From Butyrivibrio fibrisolvens (GTDB lineage: Bacteria; Bacillota; Clostridia; Lachnospirales; Lachnospiraceae), in assembly GCF_037113525.1 (NCBI RefSeq), contig NZ_CP146963.1, positions 4,464,001 through 4,528,000 on the forward strand: DNA of 64,000 nt. The letters run 5' to 3'. A program made the position numbers and the translations under genes. This document shows positions 34,777 to 43,004 of this stretch, piece by piece. The notes beneath the pieces were generated by a model, which saw only the letters and a program-made list of their open reading frames with translations, did no database searches and had not been told where the DNA came from. Position 1 is the first letter of the stretch. Every line of letters begins with the position of its first letter.

Positions 34777-35271
34777 TTATTTCAAATACTCCCTGCACTT
34801 ATCAAAGTGCATTCCAGAGAAGTTATTTACTCTAGCTATTACATCATCTACTTCATCTATTTTGTACCACTTGTGATCATCTACCTCTATAGAATCAGTA
34901 AACTCTGCTTTATTTACATAGGCTATGAACCCTATCATGATTAGCTGCTTCGGCTCAAAGTAATAGCTAGAAACATACTGGCATTTTGTAACTATCTGTC
35001 CTGTTTCTTCTTTTACTTCTCTGGCAACAGCTTCTTCTATGGTCTCTCCCTCGACCATATAGCCCGATACAACTGTCCACTTGTCCTCAGAAATATAGTT
35101 CTGCTTTAATAGAAGTATCTCATTAAATTCGTTCACAACCAGGACTTCAACAACAGGAATGGGATTTCTTCCATAGATTCTTTTACAGGACGGACATATC
35201 TTGCAATCGTCATCTCCGCATTTTATATATTCAAGTTCGTGTCCGCACTCTGCACAATATTTGAAAAGCAT
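34777..35271 (-). CDS. NUDIX hydrolase with N-terminal zinc ribbon
   Basis: 164 aa from ATG 35271, chosen for the strong GGGGGAGG site 8 bases upstream; the open frame extends 33 codons further into the hairpin that follows the ABC permease and is not used. A zinc ribbon (CAECG ... CPSCK, residues 6-32) precedes a NUDIX fold with the full box GYMVEGETIEEAVAREVKEETG (about 74-95). This resembles NudC-type NADH pyrophosphatases in architecture but is shorter. A degenerate copy of its last about 20 bases lies just after the stop (34756-34775). Confidence 0.85.
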   Translation of the reverse strand: MLFKYCAECGHELEYIKCGDDDCKICPSCKRIYGRNPIPVVEVLVVNEFNEILLLKQNYISEDKWTVVSGYMVEGETIEEAVAREVKEETGQIVTKCQYVSSYYFEPKQLIMIGFIAYVNKAEFTDSIEVDDHKWYKIDEVDDVIARVNNFSGMHFDKCREYLK

Positions 35272-35340
35272 TGCTTTTTCCTCCCCCATTTTATGTACGA
35301 TTTCGACAACTTTCTCATCATAGTTATTAATAATAATAAA

Positions 35341-35359
35341 CGATGCCCTTAGGGCATCG
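35341..35359 (-). terminator. hairpin after the ABC-2 exporter operon
   Basis: CGATGCCC pairs perfectly with GGGCATCG around a 3-base loop, 8 bases after the permease stop. On the minus strand TTTATTATT follows, an A/T-rich tail consistent with termination of the exporter operon. Confidence 0.6.
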
Positions 35360-35366
35360 TCAATAC

Positions 35367-36146
35367 TCAAAACATATCAAACTTTCCATTCTTTCTTGCA
35401 ACTCTTTCAGCAAATCCAAAAATAAAATACGTCAGCAAAGCATATACTGTACCGGTAAGAATCTCTGCCGCAATTAATACATAGAACTCTTTTATATCTC
35501 CTTCGAAGAGCTTATCCATAGCTGCGATAGCTTTTGTAAGTGGCATCATCTGTGCAATAACTTGCCCTGCCAAGGGAAGGTGACTTACCGGAAACTCGGC
35601 TCCTGTAAAGATCATAAGCAAATAGCTTACAACGTTTAATATAAGGTGCATACTGTCTGTCATAAGCCCGAATACTGATATAAAAAGTCCAAAGCTTGCA
35701 GCAGATATCATTGCAATAATGATCGCCAACGCTACAAGCGGCATATTCACACCTGAAAAATCAACGCCAAACAAAAGGCTTCCAACGACCAATCCGCAAA
35801 CTGATGAGCATACTGCAAAAAGAGCCGGAAACACACCGCTTGCCAGTATCAGTGACATCTTTGAACATGGAGATGCGATAATAGACCTAAGCCTCCCACA
35901 ATATCTTTCACTGACAAACACTCTTCCAAGTCCAAATATACACGCATTCGTGCAGAGCAGGAAAGCATTTCCTATAACCCAGTTAGTCAGGTTAGATGTG
36001 TTAAAACTAAAGGTTGCAATAAGGCAGTAAAAGATAAGCGTGATAAGCGGATATCCTATCTGCATAAGGACGAATTCCTCTGCCTCAAATGCTGCACTTC
36101 TCCCTTTATGGTAAAGATAAGCCTGATCCCAAAAACGTCTAATCAT
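35367..36146 (-). CDS. ABC-2 type transporter permease
   Basis: 259-aa integral membrane protein with six predicted helices, the usual ABC-2 exporter permease length. Hydrophobic segments include PLITLIFYCLIATFSF, the conserved LIMIFTGAEFPVSHLP turn before helix 5 (about 195-210) and a final helix ending IFGFAERVARKNGK. It shares one base with the preceding permease gene (36146), indicating tight coupling. With the ATPase at 36919 it forms a three-gene exporter; the cargo may be a drug, peptide or lipid and is unknown. Confidence 0.88.
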   Translation of the reverse strand: MIRRFWDQAYLYHKGRSAAFEAEEFVLMQIGYPLITLIFYCLIATFSFNTSNLTNWVIGNAFLLCTNACIFGLGRVFVSERYCGRLRSIIASPCSKMSLILASGVFPALFAVCSSVCGLVVGSLLFGVDFSGVNMPLVALAIIIAMISAASFGLFISVFGLMTDSMHLILNVVSYLLMIFTGAEFPVSHLPLAGQVIAQMMPLTKAIAAMDKLFEGDIKEFYVLIAAEILTGTVYALLTYFIFGFAERVARKNGKFDMF

Positions 36147-36922
36147 TATGCCACCTCCAGTGTTGCTGATATTCGAACACGCCTGTCTATTTTCTTGTAA
36201 AGAAGCGCTGAAAATATGGCATAAATAAAAGTAAGTCCCATAAGTGCTCCTAATTTTTCAAAGAAAAGTGCAGTGTCCGTTACTCCCCATACAGCCATTC
36301 TCATTAGTTCAACTGCATACGTTGGTGACAAAGCATAGCTAATGATCCTAACTCCGGATGGTAATACTGATACAGGGAATACAAAGCCGCAAAATAGAAT
36401 TATGGGAATTTCTATACAATTCATATATAGTTCCGTTTTTCTTGATAAAGTCAGGATACAAGCTACCATGGATGAAATCACGATAAAAGAAATGATTGCA
36501 GCAAATAAAGCTATAAGAAAATATACAGGACTAACTAACTGCAAAGGTATTCTAAACAGAATCCTTGCAGTGATCAGTGATATTACCATAGTTAGCAGTG
36601 ACATTAAAGTGTTTCCAATTATTTTTCCCAGGATAATTGCAGGAAAAGTGGCCGGTGCTGCAAAGATAAGCGCCAGTGTCCCACTGAATCTTTCTCTATT
36701 AATATCTCCAGCAGATGAAAAACAGATACACCCCCAAAGCCCCATAAGTCCTGCTCCCAATACGACATATGCCATGTAGTTGGTCTCACCGGAATCTCTA
36801 TACATTTCGTATAGAAGTATTGTATTGAGTATAGGATTAGCTATCAGGCAGAATCTAAACATAGGCCTTGCAAATGACTGTTTCATCTGGACGAACATAG
36901 TACTTATGATCACTCTGATCAT
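36146..36922 (-). CDS. ABC-2 type transporter permease
   Basis: 258-aa six-helix permease and partner of the one at 35367. A typical ABC-2 signature is visible as IPIILFCGFVFPVSVLPSGV (about 175-195). Its ATG overlaps the ATPase stop by 4 bases and its stop overlaps the next start by 1 base, so the three proteins are translationally coupled. Two different half-permeases suggest a heterodimeric channel. Confidence 0.88.
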   Translation of the reverse strand: MIRVIISTMFVQMKQSFARPMFRFCLIANPILNTILLYEMYRDSGETNYMAYVVLGAGLMGLWGCICFSSAGDINRERFSGTLALIFAAPATFPAIILGKIIGNTLMSLLTMVISLITARILFRIPLQLVSPVYFLIALFAAIISFIVISSMVACILTLSRKTELYMNCIEIPIILFCGFVFPVSVLPSGVRIISYALSPTYAVELMRMAVWGVTDTALFFEKLGALMGLTFIYAIFSALLYKKIDRRVRISATLEVA

Positions 36923-37683
36923 GCGGACACCCCCTTTACAAGTTCAACATAAGAATCTTCCAAAGAGGCATAGCTTCCCTTTATGCTCTGTGGGGTTCCT
37001 TTAGCTATGACTTTTCCCTTATTTATTATCACCAGACGGTCACACAGTTCCTCTACCTCTGCAAGATTATGGGTGGTCAAAAGAACTGTTTTCCCATCTT
37101 CCTTGAGTCTTCTAATAATATCTCTGAGCATTCTGGCACCTACAGGGTCAAGGCCAACTGTGGGTTCATCCATAAAGAGGATCTCCGGATCGTTGATAAG
37201 TCCTCTTGCTATCTGGAGTCTTTGTATCATTCCCTTTGAATAGGTTTCTGCCAGGTCATCAGCCCTGTCTTTTAGATTTACAAGCTCAAGAATTTTATCA
37301 ATACGTTCATCCTGTTTCTTCTTCGGGATGAGATACAAATTGGAAAAATACCTGAGGTTATCTCTTGCGGATAGTCTTCTATAGACTCCCATCTCTCCCC
37401 CGAAGATAAAGTTTATTCTGGATCTGATCTTCTTTTCTTCTCCAAAAGCTTTGTACCCTAAAACCTCACACTTACCGGATGTTGGAGCAAGTAGTGTTGT
37501 AAGCATTTTTATGGTAGTTGTCTTTCCGGCTCCATTTTGTCCAAGAAGGCCAAAGATCTCTCCTCTTTTGACGTCAAAAGATATTCCATCTACTGCCTTA
37601 ACAACCTTCTTTTCTCTTCTTAACAGTCCTTTTTTACTGACAAATTCTCTTTTTAGATCTTCAACACAAATTACCTGTTCCAT
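36919..37683 (-). CDS. ABC transporter ATP-binding protein
   Basis: 254 aa from ATG 37683 with AAGGAGGG upstream (the open frame starts 10 codons earlier). Walker A GQNGAGKTTT (about 50), Q-loop replaced by the NFIFGGEMGVYRRLS segment, ABC signature TYSKGMIQRLQIARGL (about 150), Walker B ILFMDEPTVGLDP and the switch His in LLTTHN. It powers the two permeases that follow. The promoter at 37722-37749 overlaps an operator-like sequence also found before the arsR-type gene at 37829, so that regulator probably controls it. Confidence 0.93.
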   Translation of the reverse strand: MEQVICVEDLKREFVSKKGLLRREKKVVKAVDGISFDVKRGEIFGLLGQNGAGKTTTIKMLTTLLAPTSGKCEVLGYKAFGEEKKIRSRINFIFGGEMGVYRRLSARDNLRYFSNLYLIPKKKQDERIDKILELVNLKDRADDLAETYSKGMIQRLQIARGLINDPEILFMDEPTVGLDPVGARMLRDIIRRLKEDGKTVLLTTHNLAEVEELCDRLVIINKGKVIAKGTPQSIKGSYASLEDSYVELVKGVSA

Positions 37684-37710
37684 AAACACCCTCCTTGTTT
37701 GTTCTATATG

Positions 37711-37727
37711 CATCGAATTAGATTATA
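37711..37727 (-). promoter_or_regulatory. operator-like sequence, copy 1 (ABC exporter)
   Basis: TATAATCTAATTCGATG on the minus strand includes the -10 box and the first transcribed bases. Its near-palindromic core is TCTAATTCGA. A 16-of-17 match lies at 38897-38913 before the ArsR-type gene. Confidence 0.6.
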
Positions 37728-37749
37728 ATAGAAATATAATAAAAGTCAA
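37722..37749 (-). promoter_or_regulatory. promoter of the ABC exporter operon
   Basis: TTGACT (37749-37744) and TATAAT (37727-37722) on the minus strand, 16 bases apart. The -10 lies within the operator-like sequence. Confidence 0.7.
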
Positions 37750-37785
37750 TAAAAAAGCGAAGCACTATATCAAATGCTTCGCTTT
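37750..37785 (-). terminator. intrinsic terminator after the ArsR-type gene
   Basis: AAAGCGAAGCA pairs perfectly with TGCTTCGCTTT around a 10-base loop, followed on the minus strand by TTTTTTATT. It lies immediately before the exporter promoter. Confidence 0.85.
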
Positions 37786-37828
37786 AACCTCTTTATTATT
37801 CTTTTTAACTTACAAATGGGCTCTCAAA

Positions 37829-38866
37829 TTATAGATTAAAATCTTCTTTGACCATCTTTAATACCTCTTTTAGCCTGTTGCTTGATAAACCATAGTATTT
37901 AGAGGTCTTTACCGGTTCTTCCGTTATGAGTCCGCTCTCTTTAAGTTCGCTCATATGATGTGATATCGTTGAAGGTGCAAGCTGCATCTGCTTAACTATG
38001 TCCTGCCCTTTCATAGGTCCGTTTTTAGATAAGAGCTTAAGTATCTGATATCTGGTCTCATCAGATAATGCCTTAAGTGCTGCGACGGTATCTTTAGTAT
38101 CCTTTTCCTCTTCTCTGATACTGCAGACAAGAATCTGTTTATTATGCTTTGTTCCATTTTCATAGAATAATCTGAATGATCTTCCGGGTATCAGCAATGA
38201 AGGAACAAAATAAAATGTTTCGTATGGCCCGCGGTTTTGAAAAGTCTTTCCCATGATTTTCTGAGATATTTCGAGAGGATCACCTTTACCTAAAGCTGCA
38301 GCCACATTTTTCTTAAATGATTCAAGTTCTCTACTACGCTCATCTATAGCACCCTTAAGAGATGGTGTATCCATTTCTTTTGCCAGCTCAAAGTACTCTT
38401 TGATAAATCTGGTATTTTGTCTGATGAAAGTTGAAAGCCCCAGATAGCTCGGGCAGCGATCCTGTACCTTTGAATATAATGCATCCAGTGCTGCATCGTC
38501 GCTAAGCGCATGCAGGATCTCTTTTTGGCTTATCTTGTTATAACTCCATCCTGCCATTCTGAATATTCTTTCATCTTCAGGCATAGACACAAGGTGTTCA
38601 TAGAATCTTTTTGCAGAAAAAGAGTCATCAAACACATCAAGAAGTATATCGAATAGGTCAAACAGATATAGCTCTTTTACCGCTTCATAAGTTTCAAATA
38701 AAAAATGATAACGGCGTCTCCACTCACTTACCTGCTTCTCACCATAGATATTCGAACACTCATTATGCATGTCTTCGCCACCAAGGAGGCTAAAGACTCC
38801 AAAGATCGGCTCTATATCAGAAGGATACGCAAATATGCAGTTCTTAGCAATTTCTTCAAATGGCAC
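37829..38866 (-). CDS. ArsR-family winged-helix regulator with long N-terminal domain
   Basis: 345 aa. The start is taken as GTG 38866 because GGAGGA lies 6 bases upstream; the ATG 33 bases earlier sits inside the promoter/operator sequence. The C-terminal 85 residues are an ArsR-type winged helix (ALKALSDETRYQILKLLSKNGPM, QMQLAPSTISHHMSELKESGLI). The 260-residue N-terminal part is alpha-helical and unknown, far longer than a usual 100-aa ArsR protein, and might sense a ligand or partner. It lies directly upstream of the ABC exporter and shares an operator-like site with it. Confidence 0.85.
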   Translation of the reverse strand: MPFEEIAKNCIFAYPSDIEPIFGVFSLLGGEDMHNECSNIYGEKQVSEWRRRYHFLFETYEAVKELYLFDLFDILLDVFDDSFSAKRFYEHLVSMPEDERIFRMAGWSYNKISQKEILHALSDDAALDALYSKVQDRCPSYLGLSTFIRQNTRFIKEYFELAKEMDTPSLKGAIDERSRELESFKKNVAAALGKGDPLEISQKIMGKTFQNRGPYETFYFVPSLLIPGRSFRLFYENGTKHNKQILVCSIREEEKDTKDTVAALKALSDETRYQILKLLSKNGPMKGQDIVKQMQLAPSTISHHMSELKESGLITEEPVKTSKYYGLSSNRLKEVLKMVKEDFNL

Positions 38867-38896
38867 TTTGATTCCTCCATGTGCTTTTTCTATATT

Positions 38897-38913
38897 CATC
38901 GAAATAGATTATA
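38897..38913 (-). promoter_or_regulatory. operator-like sequence, copy 2 (ArsR-type gene)
   Basis: TATAATCTATTTCGATG on the minus strand, with TATAAT as the likely -10 box. It differs at one base from the copy at 37711-37727. Its location suggests autoregulation. Confidence 0.6.
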
Positions 38914-39028
38914 TCATATAATGAGAATAAACTTTCACGTATGCTGATATGTAATACATGCTTTTTCTTTGCTACACTTTACTTACAGCTGAATACAATA
39001 TTATTGCAATAATAGAAAAGAGAAGATC

Positions 39029-40153
39029 ATGAATAATTTGGGGACAAAAATTAAAGAACTAAGAGTTGCAGAAAATCTGACGCAGGAAAAGCTTGCAGAA
39101 GAACTAAATGTTTCATTTCAAAGTATCAGCAGATGGGAAAACGGGATATCGACACCTGACATAAGTCTTATCCCTGTTATAGCCCGCTACTTTGGTGTAT
39201 CGACCGATCACTTGTTCGGTCTTGAGGATGAAGAATCTGAAATTACAAAGTCAGAGTTTGAGCAAAGATATCTGAATTTTAGAAAAGACGGAGACCTTGA
39301 TGGTGCATATGAAGTGATGCTTGAAGCAAGAAAGATGTTTCCACGAGACCTGCATTTCTGTACTAATCTTGCAGAAGTTATGGATCTATTCGAAGGCGGA
39401 AACAGTATGCAGGTATCTCTTTACCGTGATAAGAACTTCTCTGAGCAGATACGTATGCTGTGCCAGAGAGTTGTTGACGAGAGCAAAGATGAGACAGACC
39501 GTTCCAAAGCACTTGCTCTGTTATCTACCTATTACATGAAATCTGGTAATACAAATGAAGCTATAAAAATTGCAAACAGCATGACAGATATCCTTCATTC
39601 TAAAGAAGTACTGCTTGGAGAAATTCTGTCTGGAAACGATAAGAAGAAACAGCTTCAGGATAATATCTTAAATATGGCAAATTATATTTCTGATATACTT
39701 GTGAAAATTGCTTTTCAAAAAGAATATGGATTCACTACTTCCATGTCGCCTGAAGAGAAGCTTGCATATATTGAAGCTGCAAACACCATTCTCATGATTA
39801 TCATTCCAGATGGTAACTACTTTGAATACTCACGAAAGCTCGGTTGGAACTATAGGCGAATAGCTGAACTTTACACCATGATGGATCAGAAAGATAAAGC
39901 TATAGAGTATCTCCTTAAAGCAGAAAAGATGGCAGCTTACTATGATTCACTTGATAAGGAGAAAGTATACAAGTTCACATCACCATTCTGTGACCTCGCT
40001 ACAAGTGACATGACAAGAAACGGAAAATACTTCTCTGGCACAGAAACAGAAATGCTTTCATATCGCCTCGATGAATTAAAGGAATATTTTGGAGATAATG
40101 AACATTTCAATAAACTACGAAAGCGCATGGGTGAGAATCATATCAATATTTAA
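39029..40153 (+). CDS. XRE-family regulator with TPR-like C-terminal domain
   Basis: 374 aa. Residues 5-60 are an XRE helix-turn-helix (KIKELRVAENLTQEKLAEELNVSFQSISRWENG). The remaining 300 residues are alpha-helical with TPR-like pairs (DLDGAYEVMLEARKMFP, KDKAIEYLLKAEKMAAYYDS). This layout resembles peptide- or signal-sensing regulators but also many orphan Clostridia regulators. It is divergent from the ArsR-type gene with 160 bases between; AGAGAAG precedes the ATG. Its targets are unknown; palindromic element copy B begins 40 bases after its stop. Confidence 0.88.
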   Translation: MNNLGTKIKELRVAENLTQEKLAEELNVSFQSISRWENGISTPDISLIPVIARYFGVSTDHLFGLEDEESEITKSEFEQRYLNFRKDGDLDGAYEVMLEARKMFPRDLHFCTNLAEVMDLFEGGNSMQVSLYRDKNFSEQIRMLCQRVVDESKDETDRSKALALLSTYYMKSGNTNEAIKIANSMTDILHSKEVLLGEILSGNDKKKQLQDNILNMANYISDILVKIAFQKEYGFTTSMSPEEKLAYIEAANTILMIIIPDGNYFEYSRKLGWNYRRIAELYTMMDQKDKAIEYLLKAEKMAAYYDSLDKEKVYKFTSPFCDLATSDMTRNGKYFSGTETEMLSYRLDELKEYFGDNEHFNKLRKRMGENHINI

Positions 40154-40193
40154 TAAAACCTCACAAATATAGTTTTTCACTAATACCTTTTAT

Positions 40194-40411
40194 ATTCCTG
40201 AGAATGCCAGTTAATAAATGAGTTTTTGGTCTTTGAAAATTATATTAAATTCAAGAGCTTGATAGATGGAATAATATATTCTTGTTTGGGATCCACATGT
40301 TTGAGCGAAGCGAGTTTGGATCCCAGAATATATTATTCCAGATATCATGCCTTGAATTTTATATAATTTTCATGACCGAAAACTCATTTATTAACTGGCA
40401 TTCTCAGGAAT
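40194..40411. repeat. 218-bp long palindromic element, copy B
   Basis: The ends (ATTCCTGAGA and TCTCAGGAAT) form a 38-bp outer stem with only one G-T wobble. The inner arms match copy A closely, with the same mismatches and bulges (left GATAGATGG against right CCAGATATC), and the loop contains TGTTTGAGCGAAGCGAGTTT. The outer stem differs from copy A at 9 of 38 positions and each change is compensated in the opposite arm. It lies between two convergent genes, so it could also act as a bidirectional stem, but lacks a terminator U-run. Confidence 0.9.
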
Positions 40412-40445
40412 CCTCAAGCAATAAGGAAATTACATATGTGCGCAA

Positions 40446-40988
40446 TCATTTATCTTTGCGTATATTTGTTTTCTTGTCGAGAAGATATCCTATTCCACTT
40501 CCTGTCAGCACGCCGCTAATGGTTCCGGCCCACAGATTCGAGAATGTGATACCAATGATAAAGCCGGCAATCATACCAAGGAACATATACAGTCCCATCC
40601 ATGAAGTTTTCTGCTTGTTCATGGAGTATTGATCGTAACCATCCTTAAATTCGCGGTAGACATATCCTGCCTTTTCGATACCCTTGATCCAGTCTTCATT
40701 TTCATGATCGCACTGAGTTCTGATAGTTCCAATCTCAGGATCTCTGAAAACAAACCTTGCCATCATAAAGAAGATTTCCTCTATATATTTGGGTTCTTCA
40801 TATTCTGGAAGAAGCTCTACAAATATCTTTACTTCACCCTTGAATTGAGTATCTTCAAAATGAATATTTCCAACATCTTTCTGATTCCCGTCTTTTAATG
40901 AAATTGTCCACTTCCCCAAGTATTCTTTTACATCACAGGGCATCAATTTAAAGTGTCTGGTTTCAATCGGAAAAAGTTTTTCATTCAT
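40446..40988 (-). CDS. GNAT-like domain protein with C-terminal membrane segment
   Basis: 180 aa. The first 120 residues look like a degenerate acetyltransferase fold (RHFKLMPCDVKEYLGKWTISL, IGTIRTQCDHENEDWIKGIEKAGYV). A hydrophobic Gly-rich stretch at about 128-168 (WMGLYMFLGMIAGFIIGITF, then TISGVLTGSGIGYLL) could form two short membrane helices. The acetyl-CoA loop is not clearly present, so catalytic activity is doubtful. It faces a strong bidirectional terminator upstream and the palindromic element downstream. Confidence 0.6.
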   Translation of the reverse strand: MNEKLFPIETRHFKLMPCDVKEYLGKWTISLKDGNQKDVGNIHFEDTQFKGEVKIFVELLPEYEEPKYIEEIFFMMARFVFRDPEIGTIRTQCDHENEDWIKGIEKAGYVYREFKDGYDQYSMNKQKTSWMGLYMFLGMIAGFIIGITFSNLWAGTISGVLTGSGIGYLLDKKTNIRKDK

Positions 40989-41019
40989 AGCCTATTTTAT
41001 CCCCCATTTTGAAAAAGGA

Positions 41020-41064
41020 AAAGCCAAAAAAGTCAGATAATCTCCGGCTTTTTTGGCTTTATTA
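41020..41064. terminator. bidirectional intrinsic terminator after the arabinose operon
   Basis: AAAGCCAAAAAAG pairs with CTTTTTTGGCTTT around a 15-base loop. It ends 26 bases after the transketolase stop and serves minus-strand transcripts. Confidence 0.8.
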
Positions 41065-41089
41065 TAACCTATATCTCTGGCGAACCAAA

Positions 41090-42031
41090 TTATTTAAGGA
41101 ACTCTTTTACTGAGTTGTATACGCCTTCGCCATCAAGACCGTACTTCTTAACAAGTGCTGCAGCAGATCCTGATTCACCGAATCTATCCTGCATACCGAT
41201 CTTCTTAACAACTGTAGGACACTCTTCTGAAAGAACGTCACATACAGCGCTTCCAAGACCACCGATAACTGAGTGCTCTTCTACTGTTACAACCTTGCCA
41301 GTCTTCTTAGCTGTTGCAACAACAAGCTCTCTGTCGATAGGCTTGATCGTGCAGATGTTAATTACTTCTGCTTCGATTCCGTCAGCAGCAAGCTTTTCAG
41401 CTGCTTCAAGTGCTGCACCAACGCCGATACCTGTTGCAATGATACTTACATCTTTACCTTCACGAAGAAGTGTTCCTTTTCCAAGCTCGAACTTGTAATC
41501 AGGTCTGTCGTTAACAACAGGGCAAGCTGCACGGCCAAATCTGATATATACAGGGCCTTCATGCTCAGCAGCTGCTCTTACGCAAGCTCTTGCCTCGATA
41601 TCATCTGCAGGGCACATAACAACCATTCCAGGAATTGTACGCATAAGTGCAAGATCTTCGTTACACTGATGAGAAGCGCCGTCCTCACCTACTGTGATTC
41701 CTGCGTGAGTTCCACCAATCTTAACGTTAAGATGTGGGTAACCGATTGAGTTACGAACCTGCTCGAAAGCACGTCCTGTAGCGAACATAGCAAATGTGCT
41801 TACGAATGGGATCATTCCTGTTGTAGCAAGACCAGCTGCGATACCCATCATGTTACACTCTGCGATACCGCAGTCGATGTGACGATCTGGGAATTCCTTT
41901 TTGAACCAGCCGGTTCTTGTTGCTGCTGCAAGGTCAGCGTCAAGAACAACTACCTTATCGTTAACCTTTGCAAGCTCTATAAGTTCCTTACCATAACTAT
42001 CTCTAGTCGCAATCTTCTTTACTTCGCTCAT
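41090..42031 (-). CDS. transketolase, C-terminal subunit
   Basis: 313-aa half of a split transketolase: the pyrimidine-binding domain (RDSYGKELIELAKVNDKVVVLDADLAA, catalytic Glu in DCGIAECNMMGIAAGLA, about 55-70) and the C-terminal transketolase domain (about 195-305). It combines with the N-terminal subunit encoded just upstream to transfer two-carbon units between sugar phosphates. ATG 42031 is chosen because GAGGAGG lies upstream, leaving 10 bases after the other half; the frame is open 25 codons further but inside that gene. It is the last gene of the arabinose run. Confidence 0.94.
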   Translation of the reverse strand: MSEVKKIATRDSYGKELIELAKVNDKVVVLDADLAAATRTGWFKKEFPDRHIDCGIAECNMMGIAAGLATTGMIPFVSTFAMFATGRAFEQVRNSIGYPHLNVKIGGTHAGITVGEDGASHQCNEDLALMRTIPGMVVMCPADDIEARACVRAAAEHEGPVYIRFGRAACPVVNDRPDYKFELGKGTLLREGKDVSIIATGIGVGAALEAAEKLAADGIEAEVINICTIKPIDRELVVATAKKTGKVVTVEEHSVIGGLGSAVCDVLSEECPTVVKKIGMQDRFGESGSAAALVKKYGLDGEGVYNSVKEFLK

Positions 42032-42041
42032 CTTAACCTCC

Positions 42042-42875
42042 TCAAGCCTCAAGAGCTTCGCCGATCTTGTTAAGATCGTCCATAGCCTTTGCATACTCTT
42101 CATCATTAGGTGCTACGCCGTGCCATGAAACCTGGCCTTCCATGAAGGAAACGCCCTTACCTTTAAGGCTGTGAGCAATGATTGCTGTAGGCTGACCCTT
42201 AGTCTCTCTAGCTTCTTTGAATGCTGCGCGAAGCGCATCAAAGTCATGAGCATCAACATTGATCACATGGAAGTTAAATGCTTCGAATTTCTTATCGATA
42301 GGATAAGGTGAGCAAACCTCGTCAACAGGTCCATCGATCTGAAGACCATTGTTATCTACAATGACAACAAGGTTATCAAGCTTACGGAATCCTGCAAACA
42401 TAGCTGCTTCCCAAACCTGTCCTTCTTCGATCTCACCATCACCAAGCAGTGTGTAAGTTCTGTAATCCTTATTGTTAAGCTTTGCAGAAAGAGCCATTCC
42501 ACAAGCAACTGAGATTCCCTGTCCAAGAGATCCGCTGCTCATATCAAGGCCTGGAAGATACTGCATACTTGGATGTCCCTGAAGTCTTGATCCAAGCTTA
42601 CGCAGTGTTGTAAGCTCCTCTACTGGGAAATATCCGCGCTGAGCCATTACTGAGTAAAGACCTGGTGCTGTGTGTCCCTTTGAAAGAACGAAACGATCAC
42701 GATCAGGATCTGCGGGCTTCTCCGGATTGATGTTCATCTCCTCAAAATACAGATATGTAAAAATATCTGCTGCAGACAGTGATCCGCCCGGATGTCCTGC
42801 GCCTGCTGCATGAACCGCTGTAACAATACCCTTACGGACTTCGTTAGCTGTTTTCTGAAGTTCCTTGTTTGTCAT
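42042..42875 (-). CDS. transketolase, N-terminal subunit
   Basis: 277-aa thiamine-diphosphate-binding half of transketolase. Motifs include GHPGGSLSAADIFTYLYF (about 27-45), GHTAPGLYSVMAQRG, and the ThDP signature GDGEIEEGQVWEAAMFAG to NLVVIVDNNGLQIDG (about 145-180). The split arrangement is common in Clostridia and archaea. Its position in the arabinose operon suits its job: xylulose-5-phosphate made by AraD enters the non-oxidative pentose phosphate pathway here. Upstream lies an AraR-box-like palindrome at 42934. Confidence 0.95.
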   Translation of the reverse strand: MTNKELQKTANEVRKGIVTAVHAAGAGHPGGSLSAADIFTYLYFEEMNINPEKPADPDRDRFVLSKGHTAPGLYSVMAQRGYFPVEELTTLRKLGSRLQGHPSMQYLPGLDMSSGSLGQGISVACGMALSAKLNNKDYRTYTLLGDGEIEEGQVWEAAMFAGFRKLDNLVVIVDNNGLQIDGPVDEVCSPYPIDKKFEAFNFHVINVDAHDFDALRAAFKEARETKGQPTAIIAHSLKGKGVSFMEGQVSWHGVAPNDEEYAKAMDDLNKIGEALEA

Positions 42876-42933
42876 AGTTATTCTCCTTTATTTCACGTGG
42901 TAAAGTACACTCTATAACCGTTACAACTTTAAC

Positions 42934-42947
42934 ATATGTATACAAAT
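42934..42947. promoter_or_regulatory. candidate AraR operator before the transketolase genes
   Basis: On the minus strand ATTTGTATACATAT resembles the Bacillus subtilis AraR box ATTTGTACGTACAAAT (half-site ATTTGTA conserved, second half imperfect). It lies 60 bases before the transketolase start. Confidence 0.4.
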
Positions 42948-43004
42948 ACGTCCATGTATTTCTTGCCATTTATTTACGACTTTTTGTCACTTTTAAGGTG
43001 AACT

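Noticed and set aside
35272..35370. N-terminal extension of the NUDIX protein
   Set aside because: It would translate the hairpin following the ABC permease; a strong ribosome site favours ATG 35271.
38867..38899. ATG 38899 as start of the ArsR-type regulator
   Set aside because: That ATG lies within the -10/operator sequence; GGAGGA fits GTG 38866.
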